A DNA stretch of 64,000 bases from Acanthochromis polyacanthus (Eukaryota > Chordata > Actinopteri > Pomacentridae): the NCBI RefSeq assembly GCF_021347895.1, contig NC_067132.1:15048023-15112022 (forward strand), written 5' to 3'. Below the pieces are notes generated by a model, which did not search any database, was not told the origin of the DNA, and saw only the letters and a list, made by a program, of their open reading frames with translations. Position numbers and translations under genes: made by a program. Positions 46,961 through 58,225 of the stretch are shown piece by piece. Numbering within the stretch: position 1 is the first letter of the stretch; each line of letters starts with the position of its first letter.

Positions 46961-48119
46961 GAGGAGGGAGTAACTGAGGGCCGAGGAGCAACAGAGAGCG
47001 ACTGAGGGGTGTGTGTGCGTTTGTGCGAGTATGGGTGAGAAGTGACACAGCCCCGGGGCCTGACGATGGAGACTAGAGTGTCAGTTTGTGAAAAATCCCA
47101 AATTAATACTTGTCGTTTCCTCTCCCCCTCGCTGAGTGGCGGTCCTCTGCTTCCACCAAGGATCTTATTAAGTGGAGGTAATTTGTCCTGACAATGTATT
47201 GGAAATCACTCAATCAGACGACTTCTTGGAAAATACATTCAAAACATGGTGGTGGTTAGTTTAGGTGGCAGCTAATTCTAATGCTTGTCTGTCTCACTAC
47301 CACTCTATTTTTCTGTTTCTCTTCTGCAGTGAAGTGCAACGTAGTCGAGTGATTAAAGTCGCACAATAAATACCTCTCTCTGGAAGTCACCTTCCGTCTT
47401 ACACAAACTAATTAGCATTGCGACTGAACTCAAACATGGTCTTCTGCATTCAAAAACTCTTTGACCACTTCTTTTTTCCACCCTTTTTCAAAATGTGAAT
47501 CCGTGTGTGTGAGTGTGTGTCTGTGTGTACGTACTTGTAGGTGTATGTGTGCTGCTTGCCTCCAACCTGTGTCACTCCTCACTATGGCCTTGTCCTTTGT
47601 AATCAAGCCCCCTTTATCTGATTCCTCATGTTTGTGTGTGTGTTTTGTACTCACACCCATCTTATTGAAACACCATGTATTCTGGACTGTGGACTTACTT
47701 GATTGGAGTTCAGTTACAGGGACAGATAGAGAGGTAGAAGATGTGCAGAGGGGGACAGAAGGAAATAGATAAGAGAATAGTAGTTTAGTCGCCTCAGTAA
47801 CTAACTAACCTGACAGCACAACCAATCAGTTTCTCAAAACTGAGTGTGTGTGTGTGTCCTCGTGCACGTGTGTGTGACACGGTGTGACAGACTCCTGAGG
47901 TGCTGATTCTAAACACAGTCTCTGCCAGTGCCTGGGTAATGTTGGCTAATAGCTTAATCAATACTTATTATGGCCCTATTGGTTCACTAAAGTGAGAACA
48001 GAATCTCACCACGCACTGTGCCTCACTGGAGAGAATGAAAGACAGAGGAGAGGAAGAGGAGAAGAAGTGTCTTTGGCTGATCCAGATGGACAGCCTAACC
48101 TCCCTCGTGGGATTTCCTT
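46961..48119. other. Gene-free sequence
   Basis: Small GT-rich patches at 47500-47560 and 47843-47875. Nothing else recognised. Confidence 0.5.
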
Positions 48120-48300
48120 ATTCAGGAATCCAATTTTCCCAATGTGATTGACTTGGATTGGATCACATGGAATAAGGCTAACTCTTTTAGCACTCCCAAT
48201 AAAGCGCTAATGGCTCTGCCCACCATTTTCCAACTTTTCTCTCCCCAACTAGGCTGGTCATCTACAATTAGCGCTAGCAAGACAGTGGGAAGTCGAGAAA
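48120..48300. promoter_or_regulatory. Candidate conserved non-coding block
   Basis: The octamer-like AGCGCTA occurs twice (48203-48209 and 48270-48276), each beside a TAAT/ATTA core (AGCGCTAATGGC; CAATTAGCGCTAGC). Unique sequence with no repeats. Confidence 0.24.
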
Positions 48301-48523
48301 ATGAAGTAGAATGGGTGAGAGTTGAGGAGTAAATGTAGGAGCATGAGGAAGAAAAAGAAGAGGTGATTAGCCAGAGGTGGCAGGGATACAAGCGAACACC
48401 AACACCGTGTTACTGAACACCATGTTCTTAAAGCACCTTTAGAAACAGTCAAATGAAACAAGATCGAGTACACTAACACTGTACATGCTAAAACTATATT
48501 AAATTGGTGTCACGAATATTGGG

Positions 48524-48525
<2 letters not shown>

Positions 48526-48559
<34 letters not shown>
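48526..48559. repeat. (AT)17 microsatellite
   Basis: Perfect alternating AT run of 34 bases. Confidence 0.97.
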
Positions 48560-48565
<6 letters not shown>

Positions 48566-49327
48566 AATTGCCATTAGTGGTACTGTAGTGGAAGTAGGAG
48601 TGGTTGTAATAGTGGTGGTAATCTTTATTCCAGAAGTGGTAATAGTTAACAATTGTAGCATTAGTTCACTGTTATTGCTCGTTTCCAAGAAGCAGCTATA
48701 AATCTGAACTATATGTGCAGTAGCATCAAAATGAAGAACACTAATACAAGAAAAAGAGAGACTTTAATATGGTGAAATGACCATCATCATGTAACGTGTG
48801 AGGTTTGTTAGTAAGTGCAGATATCTGTTTACAAGAAACAATTAATGAAAATGAAAAATGCATTCTCAGTGCACCAGTTAATTAGATGTATATTCCTTTG
48901 CAGTCTTCATTAAATCTGAATGCTACAAGTATAATGATATGGATTTAGCATATTAATATACTCGGTTAATGACGGAAAAAAATGGGAAAAATATGAACAT
49001 GATCATTTCTATTACACCAAGCATTTTTCTTAAAGAGAAATGAACATTTCAATTTTCTGAAAAGTAATAATTACATATTTTACGTAAAGTAAACAACATG
49101 GTAGCAAAAATTTCTCATCTCATTAGTATTACAATTTGGAGAAAATCAAAGATGCATGTGAGTGAGGATAAAGAAAAGTATTTTGAAATCTTTCAGTGCC
49201 AAAGTTTTTGACCATGTATTTTTTGTATATCGTGTTTTTTTTTGTTTTTTTTAAACCAGAGAATTGTGAACAAAATAAAGGCCTACTCTGCTGATCTTTC
49301 TAAATTTACTACAGGTGCTAACATACG
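48560..49327. other. Gene-free AT-rich sequence
   Basis: Starts with a degenerate GTGGTA/GTAGTG-rich patch (48575-48650). Nothing else recognised. Confidence 0.5.
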
Positions 49328-49871
49328 TTAACCCCTTAAACTTCAGTGTACCGCCGGCGGTACACCTACTAATTTGCATAGGAATTTCAAGAATGTCCGA
49401 CGGCTGCAAACGCGATTATACAAACACTATACGCCGATGGAAAGCTTAGATTCTCATGAATCCGCCGGTATAAACCACTTTCAGATGCGATTACCACAGC
49501 GGGTGAGAAAAACACATTTGTCCGACAAAAACGAATATTCATCCATCCGTTCTCTATACACGGCTTCAACGCACACAGCGCGACTCACATTTCCGGGTTT
49601 ATTATTACACACAGAAAAAAATATTCCACAAAAAACAGCCATAATCCAACCTTTTACATCCAGACGACTCAAACCAGTAAACTATTTTATCCAAAACATG
49701 TCCTGAAGTCGGTATAAAATCCACAAATCGGTCGTTTTCAAGGAAATGCACCTCGCGATGCACGTCCAATATTCCCTGTATTTTTCGTCATTTTTTTAAT
49801 TTAAAAATAGAATATTAGCGATTTTTTTTGTACTGAAAACGGCTGGAATTGACTGAAGCTTAAAGGGTTAA
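49328..49871 (+). mobile_element. TTAA-flanked MITE with intact ends (piggyBac-like)
   Basis: TTAA at 49328-49331 and 49868-49871 flank a 536-bp element. With the flank included, the ends are TTAACCCCTTAAACTTCAGT and, on the other strand, TTAACCCTTTAAGCTTCAGT: 18 of 20 bases agree. TTAA duplication plus a CCC-start terminus is the signature of piggyBac-type elements. Just inside the left end lies a perfect 20-bp palindrome, GTGTACCGCCGGCGGTACAC (49346-49365). Open frames across the element do not resemble a transposase. A diverged inverted sibling lies at 22437-22957. Confidence 0.85.
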
Positions 49872-51314
49872 TTACATCAGAAATACTTATTCAGCTGTCT
49901 ATATGTCTCAACCTTAGGTTATGGATTTGAATTAATATGTTGTTGTGCAGTGTAATTCACTAGATGATGATGCACATGCTTAGTTGTAGTGCAGTTGTCT
50001 GCCGTCACTGAAGGAGAGTTTTGCATTCAAAAACAGCACGAGAACCAGTCGAACCACTACTGCCTCGTGTGCATATCTTTTACGACATCTCCCACTGTGT
50101 TTAGTGCATCTTTTGTGATTCCATTCCTACCAAATGGCTTCACTGTTCAGAAGTCTTAGCTCTCTCCTGGCTGCCATCATCAGACCAGCTTGCAGTGAAA
50201 TGGAAATGACACTAAAACTCACTGTTGTGTGTGTGGTGCCGATGTCGAATAAGGAGATTGGATACTGCAATTCAATGTTCTGCATTTCAGCTACACTACA
50301 GTGGTATGGTGTGAAAAATGTTTGGAATAGACTATGATTGCTCAAATCAAACACACATGATAAAAAAAAGTGACACAAATGCACACCAATCTTGCAAGCT
50401 CTTGTTTCTACTCACAGGAACCTTGCAGGGAGAAGAGGAGGGCTCACTGCAGGAAATGGGAGCATTGATTGACAGATTAATCATTGTGGTGCCGGGTGCA
50501 AGTGTGTGTATGCATGCGTGTGTTGATGTGTTTCTGGATATCTGGAAGCAAGTGTGTATGTGTGTGTGTGTCCCCGCTGACCTTGACAGCTCCATACAAA
50601 AACAGCAGCCACTTCTGAGAGTCAGTTATTCAGACACAGCTGGTGGCTCGTGGCTACTGAACTCTGCAGCTAACAGTTAACACCATGTCTGCTCTACAAT
50701 TATCCTCAAAGAGATCACTTATCAACCACTGTGTGCCCTTAGAATTACATTGCATTAACATTATGCTTTACAGTCTATTTAACATGAGGTGTAATTACCA
50801 GCTTTAAATAATGAGTAATTAATAGTGTCCTAGTGACTTATATAACTCACCATTACTTTTTGGTTCCTGAAGTTAGAGTGGTAAAATCAAATGCTTTCCT
50901 TTCCTCTATGGCAAATTCAAAAGCATTAAGTAGATGGATGTTTTTAAAATCTAAACTGCTTCAGTGTTGGGACTAAAGTAGCACACACAGAGTCGTCTTT
51001 CTCAGGTTCTGCTCGACGGTAGCCTGGGTTGACCCTTTTCCCACCCCATGGCTCCCGAGTGCCTGACCCTGAACTCCGTCACCTCTGACAGCTCCTCAAT
51101 ATCATCTCCAGGCCCCGAGCCACTGATCCTAGAACAGATATTTTCTTATCCTTCTAATAGTTAAGGTTAGGGAGCTGGTCCAGGGTAATCTGACCCTGAA
51201 TCTGTGGTGGGAGACGAGTTATTCCTCGGGCGTCTGTGCTGCTCAACAAACAGAGAAAGGCGAGGCGAGACAGGGGGCAGTATGGGTCTAGCAACCTGCC
51301 CTATAGCAAGGTTT

Positions 51315-51316
<2 letters not shown>
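49872..51316. other. Gene-free sequence
   Basis: Small GT patches near 50500-50570. Nothing else recognised. Confidence 0.5.
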
Positions 51317-51379
<63 letters not shown>

Positions 51380-51385
51380 CGTGGT
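51317..51385. repeat. (GT)27 microsatellite with GCGCGCGTGCGTG tail
   Basis: Perfect GT run to 51371, then a GC-variant tail. Confidence 0.96.
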
Positions 51386-51550
51386 GTTGTTTGTGCGTTG
51401 TCACATGTGTGTGTTGTACAATTTTGCTTTTTGAACACTGAATATATGGTTGCAGATTTCTGAGTATCTGATTTAGATTTGCTTTTTTTTTTTCTTTTTG
51501 CAGCTTTTTATACATGCAGTACTGTGGATATGCAGGTGTGTGTATGAGCA

Positions 51551-51572
51551 TGTGTGTGTGTGTGTGTGTGTG
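51551..51572. repeat. (TG)11 microsatellite
   Basis: Short TG run followed by TTGTCTGTGTGTGTG. Confidence 0.9.
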
Positions 51573-52354
51573 GTTGTCTGTGTGTGTGTTGAACTTGCGG
51601 AGGCAAGGGAGATGTCATGTTCAGTTTGTGTTTGGCTAACCCTGTGGTCTCCACCCCTAATAGCAGGGTCTATGGGGTGTAGACACATGCCAATATTCAT
51701 TGGCAGTTGAATCAAGCCACTTAGATACCATCTGTAAACAGGACTCAGAGGGCCTTGAATTAAACTGAAGGCTGGAAACATTGGAGCTCACTGCAGAGAT
51801 TACCGAAGGTTCAACCAGGTTAATGGGCTCTGTGGCCATAGATCAGCTATATAGATATTGGCAGGGCTGTGCTAAAAATTTCACATTTTCCGTATTTCCG
51901 TGTTAAAATACAATTTATTGTTGCAATTATTCTTCATGTGTAGACAAGGCTATGTGAGCTTAAAGCCTTATCAATATGTAAATCTTGCATTGGCACAGGT
52001 TAAATCTATAAAATTAGTTTCTTAAAGCCAGAATTTACTTTTAATTATGCCACCAAATTCCTGATTTGTCTTACAGTATGAGTCAGGTCTAAAATTCCTC
52101 ATCTAGAAACAGTGTGACAGTCAATACATCTTAATTATTTGCTGGCAAATGTATACATTACTAACATACACAAAAAACACAAAGGACAATATGCAATTGT
52201 CATTCTAAGTCACTGTATTTTGATATTATGACACCACTGTGCGTCATTTTGATGCCAACCAATCAGTATTTTCCCCTCTTCTGTCCTTATTTCTCTCTCT
52301 CCCCATCTTCCTGTCTCCCTACTCCCTTTCGCCACCATGGCGCTCTGCTCACCA
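51573..52354. other. Gene-free sequence
   Basis: Ends in a pyrimidine-rich tract (52271-52330). Nothing else recognised. Confidence 0.5.
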
Positions 52355-52500
52355 ACACTGATTCATAATCTATAGCTGTGCCTGGGAGACCAGCAGCTAT
52401 TGATTTAACGCCTACAGTAATCCAGCGCTGTATCCGCTGCTTGTTAGGAATGCTGGGGCCTAGGAACTGGGGCTTGCAGAGGTAGCCAGAGAGGGACTAG
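52355..52500. promoter_or_regulatory. Candidate conserved non-coding block
   Basis: GATTCATAATCTATAGCTGT, GCAGCTATTGATTTAACGCC and GTAATCCAGCGCTG lie in complex unique sequence. Texture-based inference only. Confidence 0.22.
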
Positions 52501-52630
52501 GACAGATGGAGAGGAATTTTGTGGACTGATTCCCTATCAAAAAATGTTTTTTTTTTGTGTGTGTGTTTTTATGATTACGAATTTTTGCCTAAGGCACTAT
52601 TGTTGCATTCAAGGAAAAACTATATCTTAA

Positions 52631-52706
52631 TACAAAATTAATTCCAATTAAAAAAGAAAGAATTGAACTACAAAATTAATTCCAATTCAAAAAGAAAGAA
52701 TTGAAC
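52631..52706. repeat. 38-bp tandem duplication, two copies
   Basis: Copies at 52631-52668 and 52669-52706 both begin TACAAAATTAATTCCAATT and end AAGAAAGAATTGAAC. They differ at one base (A or C after CCAATT). The duplication is recent. Confidence 0.93.
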
Positions 52707-55700
52707 TGCTTTTCACAATGTTTTTCAGTTGAACAAGTGTACTATGATGTATATATAGTATCCACATATCAGAATTTTAAGCGCATTAATTCACATCAGA
52801 ATTGTATAGCTTACATTCTGAACTGCTGTGTGATTCAAGCTTGGTCAAGGTCCTGTGTACTGATCCATGTGCTGTTTGACTGATTGACTTCCTACATAGA
52901 CAGAGCTATGACTGAATATGATAAATCTTTTATCAAAGCTATATCCTTATGTACTTTATAAAAGATACTACTCCATCACTAGTAGCAATGTATAATTTCC
53001 AATTTATTTCACCACATAACAGTAATCATTCTATAAGAATTAATGTTCCTTTTTTTTCATACTTTGAAAAGTGTATATCTAATTTTGTAATGGAACTTTT
53101 CAATTTCAATTGTCCTTTTCTGAATGGCTGGCACTGACAGAGTCAAGATCTCCTCTGTTTCTGTTACAATAACCCAGTGCTCACACATACAATAGCAGAG
53201 TCCTGCATACGATTTGGAATGAGCGACAGCTAAGGCAGCTCCGACATATTCATACAGAATGCTAATCATGCATGATACAAGAATAATAGACAACATCGCT
53301 TTCAGTTCATTAAGCATCCAGGTAAGTGGATATGTAATTTAACAGTTATTATCAAATCTACCTAATTTGGTTTGGTCCATCCATCATTATAATAGCACCA
53401 TTCTGTGCACACAATTTCAATTGTGACAAGCCTGTGTATATAGCATATGGAGAATAACTTTGGCATCAGAGTTCCTTTCCATTATAGATAATTACAGGCC
53501 ATGCATTTTAGATCTCTTCATTTAATGCTGATGACAATGTACTTCATTTCATGAGTGACAAGAAAATGTGCTGGCCAGTATGCACAACCACAAATCTAGT
53601 GGTGTATACAGTTTACTATACTGTCTTCCTTGGAAAAAGATATTTTTATAGCATTTTATAACAGCATTAATGTTAATATGATCCCTGTATTTACTGTCAT
53701 TGTATGTACAGTTTAACATTCTGACCATTTGAAAGTTTATACATGGAGATCCAGTGCTATTGAATTCAAACATACTTAAAGAATAGAACTAGACAAGACA
53801 TCTTAAATAAAGGTGTGCAGTTAAATCTATAAGGTTCCATAATCAAGATGAGATGACAGGAAGGTTGAAGAGGAGTACTTATCTCAATCAGGTACAGACC
53901 ATCAGTACAAAGCCAGACATCACACTGACCTTCATTAATCTAGCCAAATAATTAGCTGACCTCGACTCATAAGCACTCACATTGCACACGCTCATGCACA
54001 TACGTACACACACATTGTGCACTGTGCTTTGTATGTGCCTCTAATGAAAAGAGGACTGAAAGCTGATTGCTTTGTTCTGATGAGTTTCTGGCTTGAGTAG
54101 CCCACTTGATTGATGGATAGATGAACTCAAGGATGGATGGAGATGGACAGAAAATAAAAACTCCGGAACACATGAGTGTTGGGTAATATACCAACACAAA
54201 GAAACAGAAACCATTCGACAAAATGTATGTAAGCAAGTTCCCGGACCTGAATGACTGTAATAAGCAGACTGAAACACAAAGCAGCACGATAAATAGAATA
54301 TCCTCTAAGACAAATAAATTGCAATTCTAAAGTCAGCTGTCCTGTAGAAAATGACCATATTTGTCCATGCGGTTGGGTCTTGTCATGTACTTTATGCACA
54401 GTCACTTCACCATGACCAATACACTAATCTCTGCCATTCTCCTCTGGCTACAATGAGCTGAAGAAGGTTAACTTCACCTTCCAGGGTAAATAGAAAAATG
54501 AACCAGAATGGCTGTCTGAGAGGGGGTTATAAACAGTGGTCATTAACTCAGCTCGGCAACTTGCTGGCATACAGGGAGATTTGTGAAAGGTCGCTGTTCT
54601 AAAGTCAGTTGTGAAGAGTTGAAGAACATCAAAACAATAAAATAATCAATGTATTTTTTTTTGTTTGTTTTAGGGATATATTTAAATACAGTAAAGACTT
54701 GATTTGGGGTTTAGTCTTGTTTTTTTTCTCCAGATGTAAACTGATCTCATTCACATCTGATAGCTGAAGTAGGAATGACACTTTGTCTTGAGAGTTCACA
54801 ATGGACCAGGACTGACATAGTCTTTGTGAGTGTCAAGGATGTAATTTGCATCAGAGTAACCAATACTTTAAGCTGAAGTAAGAGAGCTCTTCAGAAAAGG
54901 ATAAATGCAACCACATCATATTGAAAATTGTCAGCAGAGAGTAAAACATGTCAAAGACTTGAGGAATAAGTGCCTTCACTTACTGCAGTCCATTTCTAGG
55001 ACTTTGGCTTGACAGTTTTAGAACAGTGGTAATATATTCTGGCACAAGGTCTGAAGACAATTATGTGAAATTGCTGCTTTCTCATCTAGATTTGCCTGTC
55101 TCCACCATTTTCATCTCAATCCAATCCAATCTGAAACCATTTGAGCAAATAAAATGATATTTACTTCATCTTCTGTTACAAGCTTTCAAAATTACAGGCT
55201 TCAGGAAAAATCAATACAAAATGCCAGCTTAGCAGCAGATGTATGCTCTGTGAGAATGCTAACTTTTCCTCTTCGTGTGTCTCCCCATTCCCCCACAGAG
55301 GCAAAGGGAGGAGACTGGGAGTAGAAAAGAAGCTCCTCACCAACAACTAGGGGGGTGGATATTGTGGTGGATGTTTATAAACTACTTGTGCTTGCAGGCC
55401 GAATGCACGATTGTCTTGTCCGAGACGCTAACCTTTAGCATCTCGCTGCGCTTCGGCGCATCTTACAAAGTTCACTGCGAGAAGGGAGTCTTGACCCTGC
55501 GGATGATTTGGAGGACTGAAATACCACTTTCATTTATTATTTATCCAGGCTGGCCAAGGGGAAGGCAAGCCGTGGCGCTGTCATACCTGACTGGCTAATG
55601 TAAGAAGTGGCCATCTCACTGCAACCCTGGGGAATCAAAGCCCATTACTGGTTTGAGAGATTGCCTAATGTCCAATGTGAACACACACACCAGATCAAAA

Positions 55701-56194
55701 CATTAGGTTGAGAGTGAGATGTACATACACACAAACACTCTCTCCGTGCAAACAAGACATTGTGTAGTGGTCTGAGATGAGAGGTGAACATCGTTCAGAG
55801 TCCTGGAGAAACGAGGAGTCAACATTTATAATTCAAATCTGGCCTTGTAGGATATCTTGTAACTCGAGTAAAGCCAATTCATTAACATATACTGTTTATT
55901 ATTTTATTCAGATTTCCAGGTAGAAAGGTGTCCAACACCGCAAACAATAGCAGAAAAGCCCCAGGTCTTTTGATACAGAGACAAATCCGTTTATTACTTA
56001 TTGACCAAAACATTCTCAGCATCTCAACAAAACTGAAAAGCCTAACCGCGATAGTTAGGCTGTTCAAGATTTCTAAATATTTAATGTTTTCTGACACTAA
56101 ATGTGTATTTTTCATCTGCTTGTCAGCCATCTCTGCGTTCATGTATCTCTATATACACTGTGCAGATGAGAACTTTTCATACTCTTTCCTGTTT
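52707..56194. other. Gene-free sequence
   Basis: Unique AT-rich DNA. Open frames of up to 107 codons (for example 55275-55598 on plus) show no domain. No repeats recognised. Confidence 0.5.
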
Positions 56195-56825
56195 CCACAT
56201 TCTGTTATGTTTCAGACTCATCTTTAAATATATTCACCTTCTTTTTCTGGTCGATGTACACAGTACTTCACAAGGACAAAGCGAAAACAAGTTTTTGAAA
56301 TATTTCATAAATATATTAAAAAGTAAAAAACATAAATAGAATTTCCATAAATATGACAACCTTAAACTTGGCTCACCTTTCTTGTGGAAGCTTCTCACAT
56401 TCTTCTTTGCAGATGCATTCAAACTCAACCCAGCTGGATGCTAAGTGTCAGTGCACAGCCACTTGTAGGACTAGATCTCAAACTGGCTTTATGAGGCTCT
56501 GTTGAGTTCAGATCCAGGCTCTAGTTGGGCCATTTCATGGCTTTCAAAGAGTTTTCCTGAAGCCACTCCTCTGTTTTTTTCATTGTTTAAAGTTTTTCTT
56601 TTGTTGAAATGTTAACCTTTGCCCCAACATGAAATCCTGAGCATTCTGGAGAAGGTGTTCACTCAAGATTGCTCCATATATTCTTGTCCTTCTTTTTGAC
56701 TGTAGAAATGGTATATTGAGGTGATCCTCATTGCCTTCTTCCCCCCCTCACATCAGTAACTGTGGCCAAGAAGTTCAATCTCTGTTTCATTAGGCCAGAG
56801 GATTTTGCTTCTCATAGTCTGACAG

Positions 56826-57035
56826 TCATTCAGGTGCTTTTTGGCAAATGGCCAGTGGCCTGTCATGGCCCTTTTTAGTGATGAATGGCTTCCGTCTAGC
56901 CACTTTATTATAAAGCCCTGATTGGTGGAGTGATGTACCGATGGTTGTCTTTCTGTAAGGTTCTCCCGTCTTCACAAAGGAGCTCTGAGTTTCATTCACA
57001 GTGACCACTGGAGTCTGTATCACCAAGGCCTTCAT
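56826..57035 (-). pseudogene. Tc1-like transposase N-terminal fragment
   Basis: The minus strand reads VIQTPVVTVNETQSSFVKTG followed by EPYRKTTIGTSLHQSGLYNK and VARRKPFITKKGHDRPLAIC. This is the second DNA-binding helix-turn-helix region and the start of the catalytic domain of a Tc1-type transposase. It runs open for 69 codons, then loses frame near the KNKILWSDE equivalent. The catalytic core further on is broken by stops. Confidence 0.8.
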
Positions 57036-57292
57036 CCTAAATTATTCAATGTAGTTGGGTGGCCAGGTGATTCCAAATTTCTTTTATTTGAGACTGATCG
57101 AGACGGTCGCACTCACGGGTCCTTCCATTGCGAAATAAACTTTCTGGTATTTTTCCCTAGATCTGTAGTATGAAACAACCTTTTTTTGGTCTGGGTCTGG
57201 GAACACCTCTGTTGCCCTCATGACTCGCTGTTCACTCTGACATGTATGTTAAACTGTGAGACCTCGTATAGACAGGTCTGTGCCTTTCCTAA

Positions 57293-57625
57293 TTATCCAC
57301 CCATTATCTATACACCGCTTAATCCTCTGTAGGGTCAGGGGGTGCTGGAGCCTATTCCAGCCAACTCAGGGTGAAGGCTTGGGATACTGTGGACAGGTCA
57401 CCAGTCACCAGTCAATCTCAGGGCCACACAGAGAGAGAGACAACCAAGCACACTCTCATTCACACCTATGGACAATTTAGAATCATTAATTAACCTCAGC
57501 ATATTTTTTTGACTGTGGGAAAAAGTCGGAGAGCCTGGTAAAAACCCACGCTGCACAGGAAGAACATGCAAACTCCACACAGAAAGATGAACTTGAATTA
57601 TGTGGTAGAAGTGACTCAAGGGCCA
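57293..57625 (+). repeat. Interspersed repeat nested in the Tc1-like element
   Basis: Begins CCACCCATTATCTATACACC and continues with AGGGTCAGGGGGTGCTGGAG, CACCTATGGACAATTTAGAA, TTTTTGACTGTGGGAAAAAG and GAACATGCAAACTCCACACA. The order and wording fit a repeat found in very large numbers in teleost genomes. The interrupted Tc1 sequence resumes at its right, so this is the younger insertion. No coding capacity. A worn relative lies at 37686-37885. Confidence 0.8.
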
Positions 57626-57713
57626 CTGATTGAAGTACGGTACACCACAGGTCAATTGCAACCTTCCCAAATGGACATAAGGAAATTAAATAGTCTGTTA
57701 TTGTATATTTAAT

Positions 57714-57731
57714 TTATATATATATATATAT
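57714..57731. repeat. (TA)9 run with following T-rich tract
   Basis: Short TA array followed by TTTTATTTTTTTTATTTTTT. It marks the right edge of the Tc1-like region. Confidence 0.85.
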
Positions 57732-58054
57732 TTTATTTTTTTTATTTTTTTTTATTTTACATGATTTAGGTACAGTTATCACTTTTGCCTGCTTTATTGT
57801 GTGTGGGTGTATCTGTGTCTGGGTGTAATTGTCAAGATGGAGGCTTAATGACCCTTTGGATTTGCACTCGAGGTGTAGCTAATGAAGCGTATGTGTATGA
57901 AGTACAGGCCTCTGCCTTTTAATGGGAGATTCCTATCAATACCATGGATCAGATTAATATTTCAAAGTTAATGTTTTTGTTGAGGAATTTGCAAAACAAA
58001 CATGAGATGAAGCTTCACAGTCGCTTGTGCAGGAAAATGCAATTTTCTCAGACT

Positions 58055-58225
58055 TAGCCGCTCATCTTTTTAATTACAGACTTAATAGCTTTATAGATTT
58101 TTGAAAGATGAATTCTTATTGGCATTTTTATAATTACTGGTCTTTATTGCTTTTTATGAAAATAATCGTCAAGGCTCATTTACCCAACAAACCCCGAGGC
58201 CAGGCAAATGTGCTTCAATGATGAA
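58055..58225. promoter_or_regulatory. Candidate conserved non-coding block
   Basis: TTTTTAATTACAGACTTAAT (58067-58086), TTTATAATTACTGG and TGAAAATAATCGTCAAGGCT provide several homeodomain-type cores. ACAAACCCCGAGGCCAGGCA closes the block. Unique sequence. Texture-based inference only. Confidence 0.25.

Larger units (their letters stand above)
56195..57700 (-). mobile_element. Tc1-like transposon split by a later insertion
   Basis: On the minus strand this follows the layout of a Tc1-type element common in fish: the far end near 56195-56330 (CTGTTATGTTTCAGACTCAT, then a TTTATTAAAAA-like stretch), the transposase region in reverse (56380-57240, with ATTAGGCCAGAGGATTTTGC near 56791) and the 5' untranslated part (CTGTGAGACCTCGTATAGAC near 57255). 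The sequence breaks at about 57293 into an unrelated repeat and resumes near 57630 (GGTACACCACAGGTCAATTG). Indels and stops make it inactive. Outer limits are approximate. Confidence 0.82.
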
